From Tetmemena sp. SeJ-2015 (taxonomy: Eukaryota; Ciliophora; Spirotrichea; Sporadotrichida; Oxytrichidae), in contig JAJKFJ010020912.1 of assembly GCA_027382625.1 (NCBI GenBank), positions 1-64,000 of the forward strand: a stretch of 64,000 nt of DNA, given 5' to 3'. Of the stretch, positions 38,101-47,859 are shown piece by piece; position 1 is the first letter of the stretch, and each line of letters starts with the position of its first letter. A model generated the notes under the pieces. The model searched no databases, was not told the origin of the DNA, and worked only from the letters and a program-made list of their open reading frames with translations. A program made the translations under genes and the position numbers.

Positions 38101-40900
38101 GAGGTGGAGATGTAAATCAACGTAACCAGAAACTCTTACACAGACGTCTCTATCAGAGGAAGCATCCTCTATTTCGTGATCTCTGATCTGGCAGGTATTG
38201 ACCCAATGTACCAGAACTCTCTCGTCTATGTCAAGAAGCTCTTCAATTATGAGATTTATTTATCTTTTTCAATGACGCCATAGTACAAACTCCGGCCTGT
38301 GAGACTCTCCCAGAGAGAATAGAGGCACTGAAAAATTCAATTACTAAGATGCTGTATGTGAGCATTTGCAGAGGACTGTTCGAGGCTCACAAGCTCATTT
38401 ACTCTTTCCTGATCTGCACTTCCATCAAGCGCTAAGCCAAGCATATAAACGAGGTATGCTGGAACTATCTCCTGAGAGGAGCAGGTCTGTTCAATAAGAC
38501 AGATTAACCACCTAGACCAGAGGGCTCCCAACATTTCATCACAGAGCCTGCTTGGGATATCGCATACTGCTTGGAGACTTAGGTACCTGAGAGTTTTGGT
38601 GGACTCTGCGAGAAAGTCAGGAAAAATGTGGAAGCATGGGAGAACTATGTCATCCACGAGGAAGAGTTCTATCTTGAAAATATGCAAATTCAATTGTATA
38701 AGATAGAAGTAAATAAACTAAACTAAGCATAGGTTTTAACAATCTTATTTTTAGTATATTAAATATGCCATGCGGTTTCAGTCAGTCATTAGGCTCATTT
38801 GAGAAGCTGCTGATTCTAAAGATATTCAAGCAAGAAAAGCTGATGTTCGCCTTCCAGAAGTATGTGGAGATAGAGTTAGGCAAACTCTATGCTGAAAGTC
38901 CCATAGCCACTATGGATGCACTCTTTGGAGACTCAGACAAGAAGACTCCTATCATATTTGTGCTCTCTTAAGGAGCAGACCCCACCTATGAAGTTATTCA
39001 ATTCGCCCACAAGATGAACTTCTATGAACGCTTCATGTATAAGTCTCTGGGTCAAGGATAAGAGCTGCAAGCCTCTGAAATGATAGAGAGAGGTAAGAGA
39101 GAAGGCTGTTGGGTGCTGCTGCAGAATTGCCACTTGTTCAAGAGTTGGATGCCTAGTCTTGAAGTCATTTGCGAGAAGTTCAGAGACGAAGAGAAACTCA
39201 TTCATGAGGACTTTAGATTGATCATGACTTCCATGCCTGCTGACTATTTCCCAGCCGCTATCCTTCAGAATGGACTCAAGATGACAACTGAGCCTCCTAG
39301 AGGAATGAAAGCTAATCTGAAGAGATCTTATAACAATCTCATTAGTGAGGACACGTATGAATCTTGCGCCTCTCAAAAGGAAGGAATAGATAATGCGATT
39401 GCGTTCAAGCGTCTTCTATTTGGACTTTGCTTCTTCCATTCAACAGTTTAAGAGAGAAGAAAGTTCGGACCCTTGGGATGGAACATCAGATACGAATTCA
39501 ATGACTCAGATCTCGTTACCTCCATCACTATAATAAAAAATTTTTGAGTGAATAAAAAAATTTATTCTATGCTAAAGAACTTCCTTTTGGATTGCGAAGA
39601 CATTCCTTGGGATGCTATGAAGTTCATGACTGGGTAGATTAACTATGGAGGACGTGTAACAGATGACTGGGATAGAATTTTGCTACTTAATGTGCTACAA
39701 AAGTTCTACACTGATGATATCCTCTAATAAATGCTGATTAACATCAACTAAATTTTATTATAGATATCCTCACTGAGAACTTCTAGCTCTCTTCCTCTGG
39801 ACTTTACTATGTTCCCACTCATTCTAGCATTTAAGAAATTTAGGACTATATAGAGCAGCTTCCCAGCACTGAAGAACCAGAAGTATTCGGCATGCACTAG
39901 AATGCAAATATCGCTTTCCAGCAGTAAGAGAGTGAAAAGATCTTGGTGACTATCCTAAATGTGCAGCCAAGAGTGGTCACTTCATCAACCGGAAAGAGCA
40001 GTGATGAAATCATATTTGAACAAGCTGAGGAGTTAGAGGCAAACTTACCATCTATAATTGATAGAGAGGACCATGCCAAGGATATTTTCAAGCCAAACAG
40101 CAAAGGTCTCTTACACTGTTTGAGTACTGTATTAATTCAAGAGGTGGAAAGATACAACAGACTCCTGACAAAGATGGCTACGAGTCTTGCTCTCCTCATG
40201 AGAGCTATCAAGGGTCTCGTTATCATGAGTCCAGAACTCGATCTCATGTATACTGCTCTTATGAAGAATCAAGTGCCTCCTAACTGGTCTGAGATAGCCT
40301 ACCCATCACTTAAAGGACTAGCATCTTGGATCAAGGATCTAGGATAGAGAGTAGAGTTCATGAGAAATTGGATGAAGCTTGGACATCCCAACACCTACTG
40401 GCTATCTGGGTTCTTCTTCCCTCATGGCTTTATGACAGGAACGCTTTAAACTTTCGCTAGAAAGTACCAAGAAGCCATTGATTTGCTGCAGTTCAAATTC
40501 AAGGTCATGACTTAAACTTCACCGGATGAAATCACAAAGGGCCCTGAGGACGGAATCTATGTCTATGGACTGTTCATTGAGGGAGCACGTTGGTCTTATG
40601 ACAACTTCTGCTTAGAGGAGTAGCTTGCCTGGAGAGATGACATCACAGATGCCAATTATCCACTTCCTCCCCAGCAAGATATTGACATTAGAGCAAAAGA
40701 AGAAGCAGAAGATCGAAGATATTGATACGAATGACTACAAGTGTCCTGTATACAAGACATCTGTGAGAGCTGGAGTACTGTCAACTACTGGTCAATCTAC
40801 GAACTACATTCTTGCAATTGATATTCCTTGCTCTGAAAATGATGCACCAGAACACTGGACTCTCAGAGGAACAGCTCTCCTCTCTATGCTTAATGATTGA
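26171..40900 (+). CDS. DNAH6: Axonemal dynein heavy chain, single-headed inner-arm (DNAH6-like)
   Basis: ATG 26171 (MDQANAIR, then intron 26195-26243); TGA 40898-40900 after the typical ending [17 protein letters not shown]. About 4,300 residues. Tail: [20 protein letters not shown], then linker. Motor: AAA1 P-loop [10 protein letters not shown] (about 32.18 kb) with [18 protein letters not shown] and [19 protein letters not shown]2 [10 protein letters not shown] (about 33.06 kb); AAA3 TGNTGVGKS (about 34.19 kb) with [11 protein letters not shown]4 GVSGCGKQS (about 35.32 kb); coiled-coil stalk about 35.95-37.1 kb; AAA5/6 and the C-terminal domain with [22 protein letters not shown]1 wording ([34 protein letters not shown]) fits DNAH6-type chains best. 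More introns: 26865-26965 and probably about 33,000-33,030. At least 16 IESs interrupt it, in linear order. A one-base break near 40,630 is unexplained. The whole gene sits inside the MA3 locus. Confidence 0.96.
28248..28287. other. IES in dynein, pointer TCTCTA
   Basis: TCTCTA at 28248-28253 and 28282-28287; excision joins NQPGQEVL to QLNDFASNQ. Confidence 0.8.
29110..29144. other. IES in dynein, pointer TCTA
   Basis: TCTA at 29110-29113 and 29141-29144; excision joins NACFQEGL to [10 protein letters not shown]. Confidence 0.75.
29629..29785. other. 144-bp IES in dynein, 13-bp pointer
   Basis: CATTGATGGTAAA at 29629-29641 and 29773-29785. Excision gives [15 protein letters not shown] in frame. 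The interior is also open, so the repeat itself is the main evidence. Confidence 0.65.
30633..30660. other. IES in dynein, pointer GATT
   Basis: GATT at 30633-30636 and 30657-30660; removes a TGA and joins KTLLGQQD to [13 protein letters not shown]. Confidence 0.8.
32066..32109. other. IES in dynein AAA1, pointer ATT
   Basis: ATT at 32066-32068 and 32107-32109. Excision restores the universally conserved [18 protein letters not shown]; the segment lacks GT-AG ends. Confidence 0.9.
33721..33758. other. IES in dynein, pointer ACAT
   Basis: ACAT at 33721-33724 and 33755-33758; excision joins VPVQVAT to [12 protein letters not shown] and removes a TGA. Confidence 0.8.
34751..34788. other. IES in dynein AAA3, pointer ACTAA
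   Basis: ACTAA at 34751-34755 and 34784-34788; restores [20 protein letters not shown], conserved in dyneins. Confidence 0.9.
35570..35599. other. IES in dynein AAA4, pointer TGTT
   Basis: TGTT at 35570-35573 and 35596-35599; restores [16 protein letters not shown]. Confidence 0.85.
35863..35896. other. IES in dynein, pointer CAGT
   Basis: CAGT at 35863-35866 and 35893-35896 flank 26 bp of A/T; joins NVSKKFLSS to [12 protein letters not shown]. Confidence 0.88.
35936..35970. other. IES in dynein stalk base, pointer GAGAT
   Basis: GAGAT at 35936-35940 and 35966-35970; joins MKSKLSE to [13 protein letters not shown]. Confidence 0.85.
36626..36675. other. IES in dynein stalk, pointer GGCTA
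   Basis: GGCTA at 36626-36630 and 36671-36675; joins KFLEKLKG to [13 protein letters not shown]. Confidence 0.85.
38242..38273. other. IES in dynein, pointer TTCAAT
   Basis: TTCAAT at 38242-38247 and 38268-38273; joins YVKKLFN to [16 protein letters not shown]. Confidence 0.85.
39528..39570. other. IES in dynein, pointer CTAT
   Basis: CTAT at 39528-39531 and 39567-39570; removes a TGA and joins DLVTSIT to [16 protein letters not shown]. Confidence 0.85.
39716..39771. other. IES in dynein, 9-bp pointer GATATCCTC
   Basis: GATATCCTC at 39716-39724 and 39763-39771 flank 38 bp of AT-rich DNA; excision joins KFYTDDIL to [15 protein letters not shown]. Confidence 0.92.
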
Positions 40901-41077
40901 GATGATAGTTCCTAAGAAGGCTCCTTCTTTTCAATCAAGTTATTTGGATTATATCTATGGAGGTATTTGTATTCTGATATTGATTGAGCAATTTTAATTT
41001 GGCTTTAAGCTTCGTATGATTATTATCATTTTTACTTATCTAAATTTTAATTGACTTGAGCTTATTAGTATCTTAAA

Positions 41078-41201
41078 ATAGATTGAACTGGGCTTAAAGA
41101 AGACTGATTCCTACATGGAAGAGCTTTAAATTGATGTTCCCAACGCAGTAGAGCAGTACACCATCATCTAGCAGAAGCTAAAGGCAAAGCACATTCAATG
41201 A
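41078..41201 (+). CDS. Last MDS/exon of the MA3 gene, displaced beyond the dynein gene
   Basis: The segment begins with the 12-bp pointer ATAGATTGAACT (41078-41089), identical to 26048-26059, and ends at TGA 41199-41201. Joined to the upstream part at that pointer, the intron (GTAAGG at 26017 to ATAG) splices SYQ to IELGLKKTDSYMEELQIDVP, then NAVEQYTIIQQKLKAKHIQ and stop. This supplies the missing second half of the third MA3 domain, where the family has LDDL.LDIPNA followed by a final helix. It does not belong to dynein, which already stops at 40900 with its own conserved C-terminus. Confidence 0.85.
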
Positions 41202-41373
41202 AAATATTGAAACAAGTCTTTAGGTTTTCTACTCAAGAAGACCTGCCCCCACTCTACGCATAGATTTCGCAATTAATTTACCACTATTCAAAATAAGAAA
41301 AGATAAGCCAGCAAAGTTCCAGCTTGTATTATAGCAATAATTCGTGGACAGATTTTCTCCAAAGCAAATTTGG

Positions 41374-43312
41374 CTGCATCATTTATATAGTGGACTTCAT
41401 CGAAAATGACCCATTCAACGTCTTTGAGAAAGTCTGAATCATTATAAAGCATTTGTTGCAAGATCTCTGTGGTCATGACTATACACTGAGCGTTGGGATT
41501 GAGAGTCATATCTCCAGTCTTTATGCCGACTAGGAAAATATTTAAGGGTACCAAGCTTACCATCCTAAAACTTTTCTTTGAAGTCTCTGAACTTTTGATT
41601 AGACAGAGCCTTGATTGGAGAAGTGAATATGAAACAAATAGATAAATATGCACTTAGTCACATGCTTGAAAGCTAGGGCAATAGCATACTCTGCCACCAC
41701 AGTTTTACCAGCAGAAGTATGAGCTGCAACGAAAACGCATTTGTTCTGTTCAAGCCTGTACACTGCTCTCTTCTGGAAGTCATCGAGCTCAAAGGGGTAT
41801 TCAATAGCAGGCTTTGGAATCATTTCTTTAAACTTACTCATATCCATGGTGTCAATCACATACCACTCATCTCTTTTTTGCATATCTTGGAGAACCTTCT
41901 CTTGCTGACTTCTAAGCAATTACTATATCTGTCTAAGGTTATGAACTCTCCCTTCTTTAAAGGGCAAGTAGGAGATCTTAGCTGTCTTGCACAATAAAAT
42001 CTATCTCATCTAAATTCATTTGTGGGCTTGAGCTCTCTTCCCCTAAGCCTTAGGTAAATGTTCCAAGACCGCCTCCATTTTTCTCTTCCTCAATTTCATC
42101 AGATACTTTGAGATGGGCCTGCTCATTCAAGTCTTTGATCTTGTCTTATCTGTCTTTGCGAGCCTAAGCTTATTAAATTTTCCTCTCCATGACTTTATCA
42201 ATGTCTAGATTTCTTAGCTCGTTTTCCTCCTTGCCTGAGTTGACTCCAGACTCAGACATTAACTTAATTCGAGACTGCTGTAAGAAGTCATGAATTATGT
42301 GATGTTGAAGATTTCTACTTAAATCCTCTCCTTTAATACTAGCCTCAAAAGGCTTTTAGAGTTCTTAAGGGAGTTCTATTGAATTTAGTAGAGCGTCAAG
42401 ATCGCTTTCTGATGTAGGCTCTGCTTGGTCAAAGAATACAGTGTCCAAAATTTGCTGAGAAACATCCACTTTCACACCTAATACACAGTCATACAACTTA
42501 CTATTTTCTTACTTTCAAGCTCTCCACTCTCGTAATTGAACTCACCAACACTTAAAATAATTTAAACCAATTGAGATAAGTTAATCTGTGGCTAATCTCA
42601 AACTTGCCTGTGCCACATCTTTGTTCACTATATCTCCGAAGAGCCTTTCGATTTCTGAAGTGTAAAATTCTGCCTTTTCTTTAGGGATCGATTGAGTCCT
42701 CAAGCACCTGCGAAATACATTTCATAGCAATCTCATTTGTGTCTATTGCAAAAGTCTCCTCAATAACTTCACTTGCTTTCTCATATTTCTCGATGTGCTC
42801 ATCGTACTATAATTAATCATGAGAAATAATCTTGAAAAGCTCGAGTCAAAGATATATCGCAACAAATATTTCTTACAAAGGCAAGCATACTACCGATGAA
42901 GCGTTCTTCATTTGGGAAGGGCTCTTGTATTTTTGCTTTAATGCTCCTGTCTCCCTGGTAGTCAACAGTGAAAAATATTGGCAAGTTAATCTGCTTAGAA
43001 ACTGGATTCACTAAGTTGCTCTTTGGCTCTAAATGCAAATTTTAGCATTATCATTTAAGAATGGAAACTTAAGAATAATCTATCATCTTCTTCAATATAT
43101 TCTGCAAACTTACTCTCTTTTGCTATTCCATCATTAAATCAGTCACTTATAAATTATAATTAAAGACTTATTCCATCCTCAAGCAAAGTGTTAAGGTTTT
43201 AAATCAAGTTGCTGAAAATAGTATTTTCATTATTCTTCTTCTCTTCTTCTCCTGAATTTTGATTTCTCGAAATATCTTGCGAAAATTAAGTCACTTTTCT
43301 TTAAGCAGACAT
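41374..43312 (-). CDS. SKI2: SKI2-type RNA helicase, N-terminal half (inverted germline segment)
   Basis: ATG 43312-43310 (MSAQRKVTQFSQD). The N-terminal region includes [20 protein letters not shown]; a linker with [32 protein letters not shown]; then the first RecA domain: [37 protein letters not shown], Walker [38 protein letters not shown] and DEVHYINDA. It stops being SKI2 exactly after a 10-bp repeat (41374-41383) that recurs, inverted, at 52707-52716 where the protein resumes. One IES has a 9-bp pointer, GATGGAATA; one intron is at 42807-42876, and other introns or IESs lie at about 42.5, 41.9 and 41.55 kb. SKI2 helicases feed RNA to the cytoplasmic exosome for 3'-5' decay. Confidence 0.93.
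43124..43177. other. IES in SKI2, 9-bp pointer GATGGAATA (minus sense)
   Basis: TATTCCATC at 43124-43132 and 43169-43177. Excision joins NTLLEDGI to [14 protein letters not shown]. Confidence 0.8.
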
Positions 43313-43453
43313 AGTCAAATTTACTTCTTTAATATAATATAGCTAAACTGTGATGTTTTTATAGATAATATTTGATGAATGAAAAAGGCTATTAAAATTA
43401 AGGGAAATGAAATATTTGAAATGTTAATAAATAAATTTTTCAGAGTCACTCAA

Positions 43454-45442
43454 ATGGAGCTGAATCTCTACGGGTAAGAATTAGTTAAAATGATTTGGCT
43501 TTAGAATAAGCAGCATAAAGCTTGATAAAATGAAGAAGCGCAAAATAAGAGCGTTCCTACTTGGATGGATTGCAGGTAAGTGAAGATTCAGTTTAAAATA
43601 ATCTAATTCGATCGTAATAAGGAGCTCAATATGTCTTTTAGTGTATGCTGTGACAGTTCTAATAGCAACTCAATTCCCAAAAGCATTTGACTAAAAATTC
43701 TTCAGAGCAGTACCCTCTAATGTAAGATACTTTAACATTTGAAATTAATCTTTTCTTAGCATGATTCAGAGAGCAATAAACTTGAATTGATGGAGTGTAT
43801 TCGAATGCAAAAGGAGTCTCACGATTATTTCGAAATGACAGGAAACATCAGACTCAAAGAACTCACAGAATTGGCCAAGGTACTTTACTTTTCTCATTAT
43901 AACACATCAAATTAGGATGATCAGTTGAGCATAAGATATAGTATATCTTTGTACACGACTGAGAGCTTTGAAAAATTAGAACAATGTCAGTTACCTTAAT
44001 CCAGTTAGATTTCGCAAAAGAACAAAGTCAAGGATGCTTAAAACTGGAACACAATAGTGTAGAATCAAGTTAAGAATAGGACTCTTAATTGCATTAAAGG
44101 TGATGGATCATCTCTTAAGGTAAAACTTTTTAACTTTATAAAAAATGATAAAGTATAGTGCTTGGACATACCACTGATGTAAGGAGATGTAGAGGATTTA
44201 ATGCATAACAACTTGATGCATATCGTCTTTGAAAAAGCTAATTAAACTACGAAATTTAAGAGCTTGAGGTCGAGTTGAAGAAAAGAAATATTGATCACAC
44301 TAAGAGTCTGGGACTAATGAAGTACGTGTTCGTTTTTGGAACCGTTATTTCTTTCATTCTTTACTTTAAATCGGTAAATTAGTATCTGCATTTTATCCCC
44401 CTTTTAGATTTCAAACTTCCAAATGGAAGATCTAGGGCTGATCTAAAAATGGGTCCTGGTACTTTTATTTGCCCTATTTTTCTTTGACGATCCTTTCCAT
44501 GTAGCTAAGAAATTATTTCCCTACAACTCTTATCCGATTCTGTTTTCACTAGCTCAGTCAACTTTCCTCGCAATGATCTTATTCTTCTGGCTCGTGGTTG
44601 TGCATTCAATCTCTTCAAGCGAAGTTATAAACATAGACGAGAGAAGATTCTACTTGCCTAAAGCTGTTCTCTGCTTTGGCATCTGGGTGGTACTGATGAT
44701 TTCGAATGCTTACCTTAATTTGAAGCAGATCAACGACCCAAGCTTCTACTGGAAAGATGACGTAGGTTCCTTTTACAGCACCCTACAAATCTTTTCAGTG
44801 ATACTCTTCCTACTCTACAGCAGTTATTTTGCAATTGTAGCGTATGTAGCCTTCATCTAAATCAAGGACATGAAGAAGTCTTACAAGTTTAGCTTGTTCA
44901 TGACTTTTGGCGTGATATTTGTCTGCATCTCAATCATGGTCTTTAATGGTTATAGAGCTACCCAAAACGACAGTAAGTACTCTTATTTAATTTGACTACG
45001 ATTTTAATCTTATTTTCTATAGCTGTGATGTTTGTGGCATTTTACGCGATGTTCAACATCTACATGTATATAATCGCTTATTTGTACTCACCCTCAGTTG
45101 ACTCTCTCGAGGATTTACAGTATAAGCAAACTCGCAAAGAGCATGAGCACATCATGAATCAGTTTTACGAGCAGGAGCTCCCAGATATCTCTTAGAATTT
45201 AGATTCATCTAGAGTGGGTTTAAAAAGTGGAAATGATCGCAGAAAGCAGGCAGGTTCTAAGCAGAATTTACAGAGTGGAGGAAGTGGTCTTGAGCACAGA
45301 AGGCATCTCAAAAGAGATCCAGAGCAAAAGGCAAAGGAGAAGCTTTAAAAGTTTATCATTCATTTTTATTTAGCTATGGGAAAGTATAATAAAAGAGACT
45401 GAAGATGAAGAAAGCAGTGATGATGATGAACACTAAATCTGA
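43454..45442 (+). CDS. TMEM181/Wntless-like multi-pass membrane protein (putative)
   Basis: ATG 43454 (MELNLYG), GT-AG intron 43474-43504, further GT-AG introns in the next 300 bp and at about 44.97-45.02 kb; TGA 45440-45442 after an acidic end ESSDDDEHQI. A luminal-type domain (SIRYSISLYTTESFEKLEQC, NWNTIVQNQVKNRTLNC) is followed by a membrane domain: KYVFVFGTVISFILYF, WVLVLLFALFFFDDPFH, LAMILFFWLVVVHSISS, FGIWVVLMISNAYL, IFSVILFLLYSSYFAIVAY, FMTFGVIFVCISIMVF, MFVAFYAMFNIYMYIIAYLY. An N-terminal luminal domain plus about seven helices matches the TMEM181/Wntless group; this is inferred from topology rather than a strict motif. A frame break near 44,235 sits at an A run. The gene lies between the two halves of SKI2. 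Confidence 0.72.
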
Positions 45443-45510
45443 TTAATTTATGCAAGTATCTTTCAATTCATTTAATGCCATAGTTTCAAGAGTTAAAGAG
45501 AATTCATCGT

Positions 45511-47046
45511 TCAAAAAATACTGCAATATGTAGATTGATTGTCTGGATGTGGTTGGAATTTCTATTCTTCTAAAGTGATATTGATCATCTTCTTTTTCGA
45601 TGGACTCTTATTTTAACTTTACTCGGCTTAGTTTTAATTGTGACCTAATGAATCTTGGCCTGGACTTGAATCTCTCGCTCTTTTCTTTTTCTCAGCTGAT
45701 GCCTGGTAGTACGGAATCTATGTACATCACATCATTTAAGAAATCATACTAGGCATTATAAATTTAAATCATTAGACTACACTTGCTTGTTGATTAAATG
45801 GCCGTACTTCATTTCAAGAGCTTTAAATTCAGGAATAGACTGAATGTTAGTGCCTCCTTCAAATTCAGTGATTATGCTGTTGTTTCTGAAATAGGCGAAC
45901 ACCCATCGCTTCTCTTGTTTATAAATGTAAAGACCAAGGCCTTGCATACGCCCTCCATAGAAGTATCCTCTATGGATATCTCCATTCTAAAATTACACCC
46001 TCCCTAATCCTTCTAAGAGTCATTAAAATTCAATTACAATTTAATCTCATAAGTCCATCCTTAAAACAGCCAATGTCAAACTTATCATAATCATCTCATA
46101 TAATTAAATTTCTTAAAAAATATTACTTCTGGTCTTGATGTACTGTAATTCCAATTCCATTTGGCTAATTATTTACACATGAAGATCTATTAAAATTAAA
46201 GCACTAAGATATAATTATCGTTCCATGTTCCCTCGTGTCTACTTCCATCTCTGCTGTATCTTATTCCGTTTCCATTATATTTGCCATTCACAACATCTCC
46301 CATTAAAAATTAAAACTAGTCTCCCTCGAAGTGATTGAAAAAGAAATCTTTGGCTTTATATAGATAGTCTCAGACATATTATTCTACCTAGTATCCATTG
46401 ATCCTCCAAAGCCCATTTCTTTGTTAATCTCTAGGCTTTGAGGTTTGCCCTTCTCCTTTCTAGAGATTAAAAATTATAGATTCCTAATGGCAAGCCCGTA
46501 TTCATAGTCATTCAATTCCCAAGAGCCAGTTGAATGGTCATGAGTGTAGTACAATCCCTTTCCCATGCCTATTTACCGTCGCTTACCTCTCCGAATGTAG
46601 AAGTTTTTAGTGTCTGGATAATAAAAAGACCCCTCTCCCATGCATTTTACCTTACTTGAAATCCTCCTTTGTAGAAATAATTGAGTTTAGAAAAGTAAAG
46701 CCCTCCCTTTCCATGCATCTAATCTTCGGACCACTCTCCGTTATAGGCATCTCCGTTCTTGAAAAGCATTATTCCATTTCCTTGTCGTATTTTCACTAGT
46801 TACTGATTCCTATTTTCATTCTTATTGGGCGAAGTGAGAGTCTTTTATATAATTGCATCTCCTTCATACATGCCCTTGCTATCTTCAATCCTTTCAAAAG
46901 AAAATTGAAAATTATATAATAAAGAATTATAAAGATGCATCGTTGATGTAGGCAGAGGAGATCCTGAGTCTTTTCCCTGAGGTACTATCATCTTCAAACT
47001 CCTTTACTTAGAGAGGAATCTATTCTTTTCCTAGAGTTTATTCCAT
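45511..47046 (-). CDS. MORN-repeat protein
   Basis: ATG 47046-47044 (MEQTLGKEQIPL), TGA 45513-45511. Several MORN repeats are readable: MYEGDAI, NGIMLFKNGDAYNGEWSED, MHGKGGLYF, NGNGIRYSRDGSRHEGTW, PNGIGITVHQD, NGDIHRGYFYGGRMQGLGLY. The C-terminus is charged (SAEKKKRARDSSPGQDSL). IES with pointer TCTTT at about 46.89-46.94 kb joins INDASF to ERIEDSKG; other breaks lie at 46.6, 46.4, 46.15 and 45.75 kb. MORN proteins bind membrane lipids and scaffold cortical or basal-body structures; the exact role here is unknown. Nested between the halves of SKI2. Confidence 0.75.
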
Positions 47047-47106
47047 GTGGCTTTTATTTTACAAGAGTAATTTATTTACTTTAAAATTAAATTAAGTTGA
47101 ATATCT

Positions 47107-47811
47107 TCAATTCGTGCGAAGAGGAAAACAAATTTATGGAAAATGAAATTAAGGGTAGAAGATTAGTTTCAGTTATTGTTAGCATATAGCACTTTCTGTA
47201 CATCTTGGAGGAGTCCCTGCCCCTTTATCTTCCCAGTTTAGTTACTCTCCAAGTGCTTCTACCTTTCTGCATTTCTCAAGAAACACATTTCTTTCCCTCA
47301 TGAGCGCCAACTACTTAGCTCTCATGGCCTTTTCTTATTCTAGACATTTCTAATGAAGTTAAATCAGTCTCTGCAACTTATCAGATAGGCTAAATTAATA
47401 TAGAAAAGGATTAATTTCAATTAAACGATTATATAAGATAAAAATTTAATCAATGCTAAAAACATTGCCTCTTTAATCACAATTTAAAACTAAATCTTTT
47501 ATCATCAGATAATTAAACATGATTAAACTGGGAGGCTTGCATTTTTTAGTTTCTAAAAGAATAAAATAGATAAAGATAAATAATTCTTACATTAAAAATA
47601 TATAGACTTCAACAGCCTCTAATTTAATCCATCTTAACTTATGATAAAAAATATAAAGAATATTCAATACATTACCATCCATAAAGATCTAAAAATTATT
47701 TCTTACTAGGAGAGAGCCTCCTTCGTGTCTTTATCCTATTCCATAAGCTTACTCAACTTGCACAGTAATTTGCCTTATGAGTTCCCATAGTTGGCTCTTA
47801 GTTTAACTCAT
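47107..47811 (-). CDS. Small coiled-coil protein
   Basis: ATG 47811-47809 (MSQTKSQLWELIRQITVQ), TGA 47109-47107. First part: QVEQAYGIGQRHEGGSLLV and NNFQIFMDG; then an AT-rich interruption of about 250 bp (47.42-47.67 kb, intron and/or IES) and a helical segment KLQRLIQLHQKCLEQEKAM, LALMRERNVFLEKCRKVEAL. No domain recognised. Exon or MDS borders at the interruption were not resolved. Confidence 0.55.
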
Positions 47812-47859
47812 TATTTCTTAAAATTTTTTAATTCTTAAAACACAATTTAACTTTAATTA

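Noticed and set aside
37788..39376. Minus-strand open readings within the dynein gene (for example 37788-38120, 38933-39376)
   Set aside because: They are antisense shadows of well-conserved dynein coding sequence.
26017..41081. Dynein simply nested in a 15-kb intron of the MA3 gene (GT at 26017, AG at 41081)
   Set aside because: Possible in principle, but the 12-bp duplication of the acceptor site at 26048-26059, the size relative to all other introns (about 30-100 nt) and the pervasive IES pattern favour DNA excision. Kept as the alternative to test.
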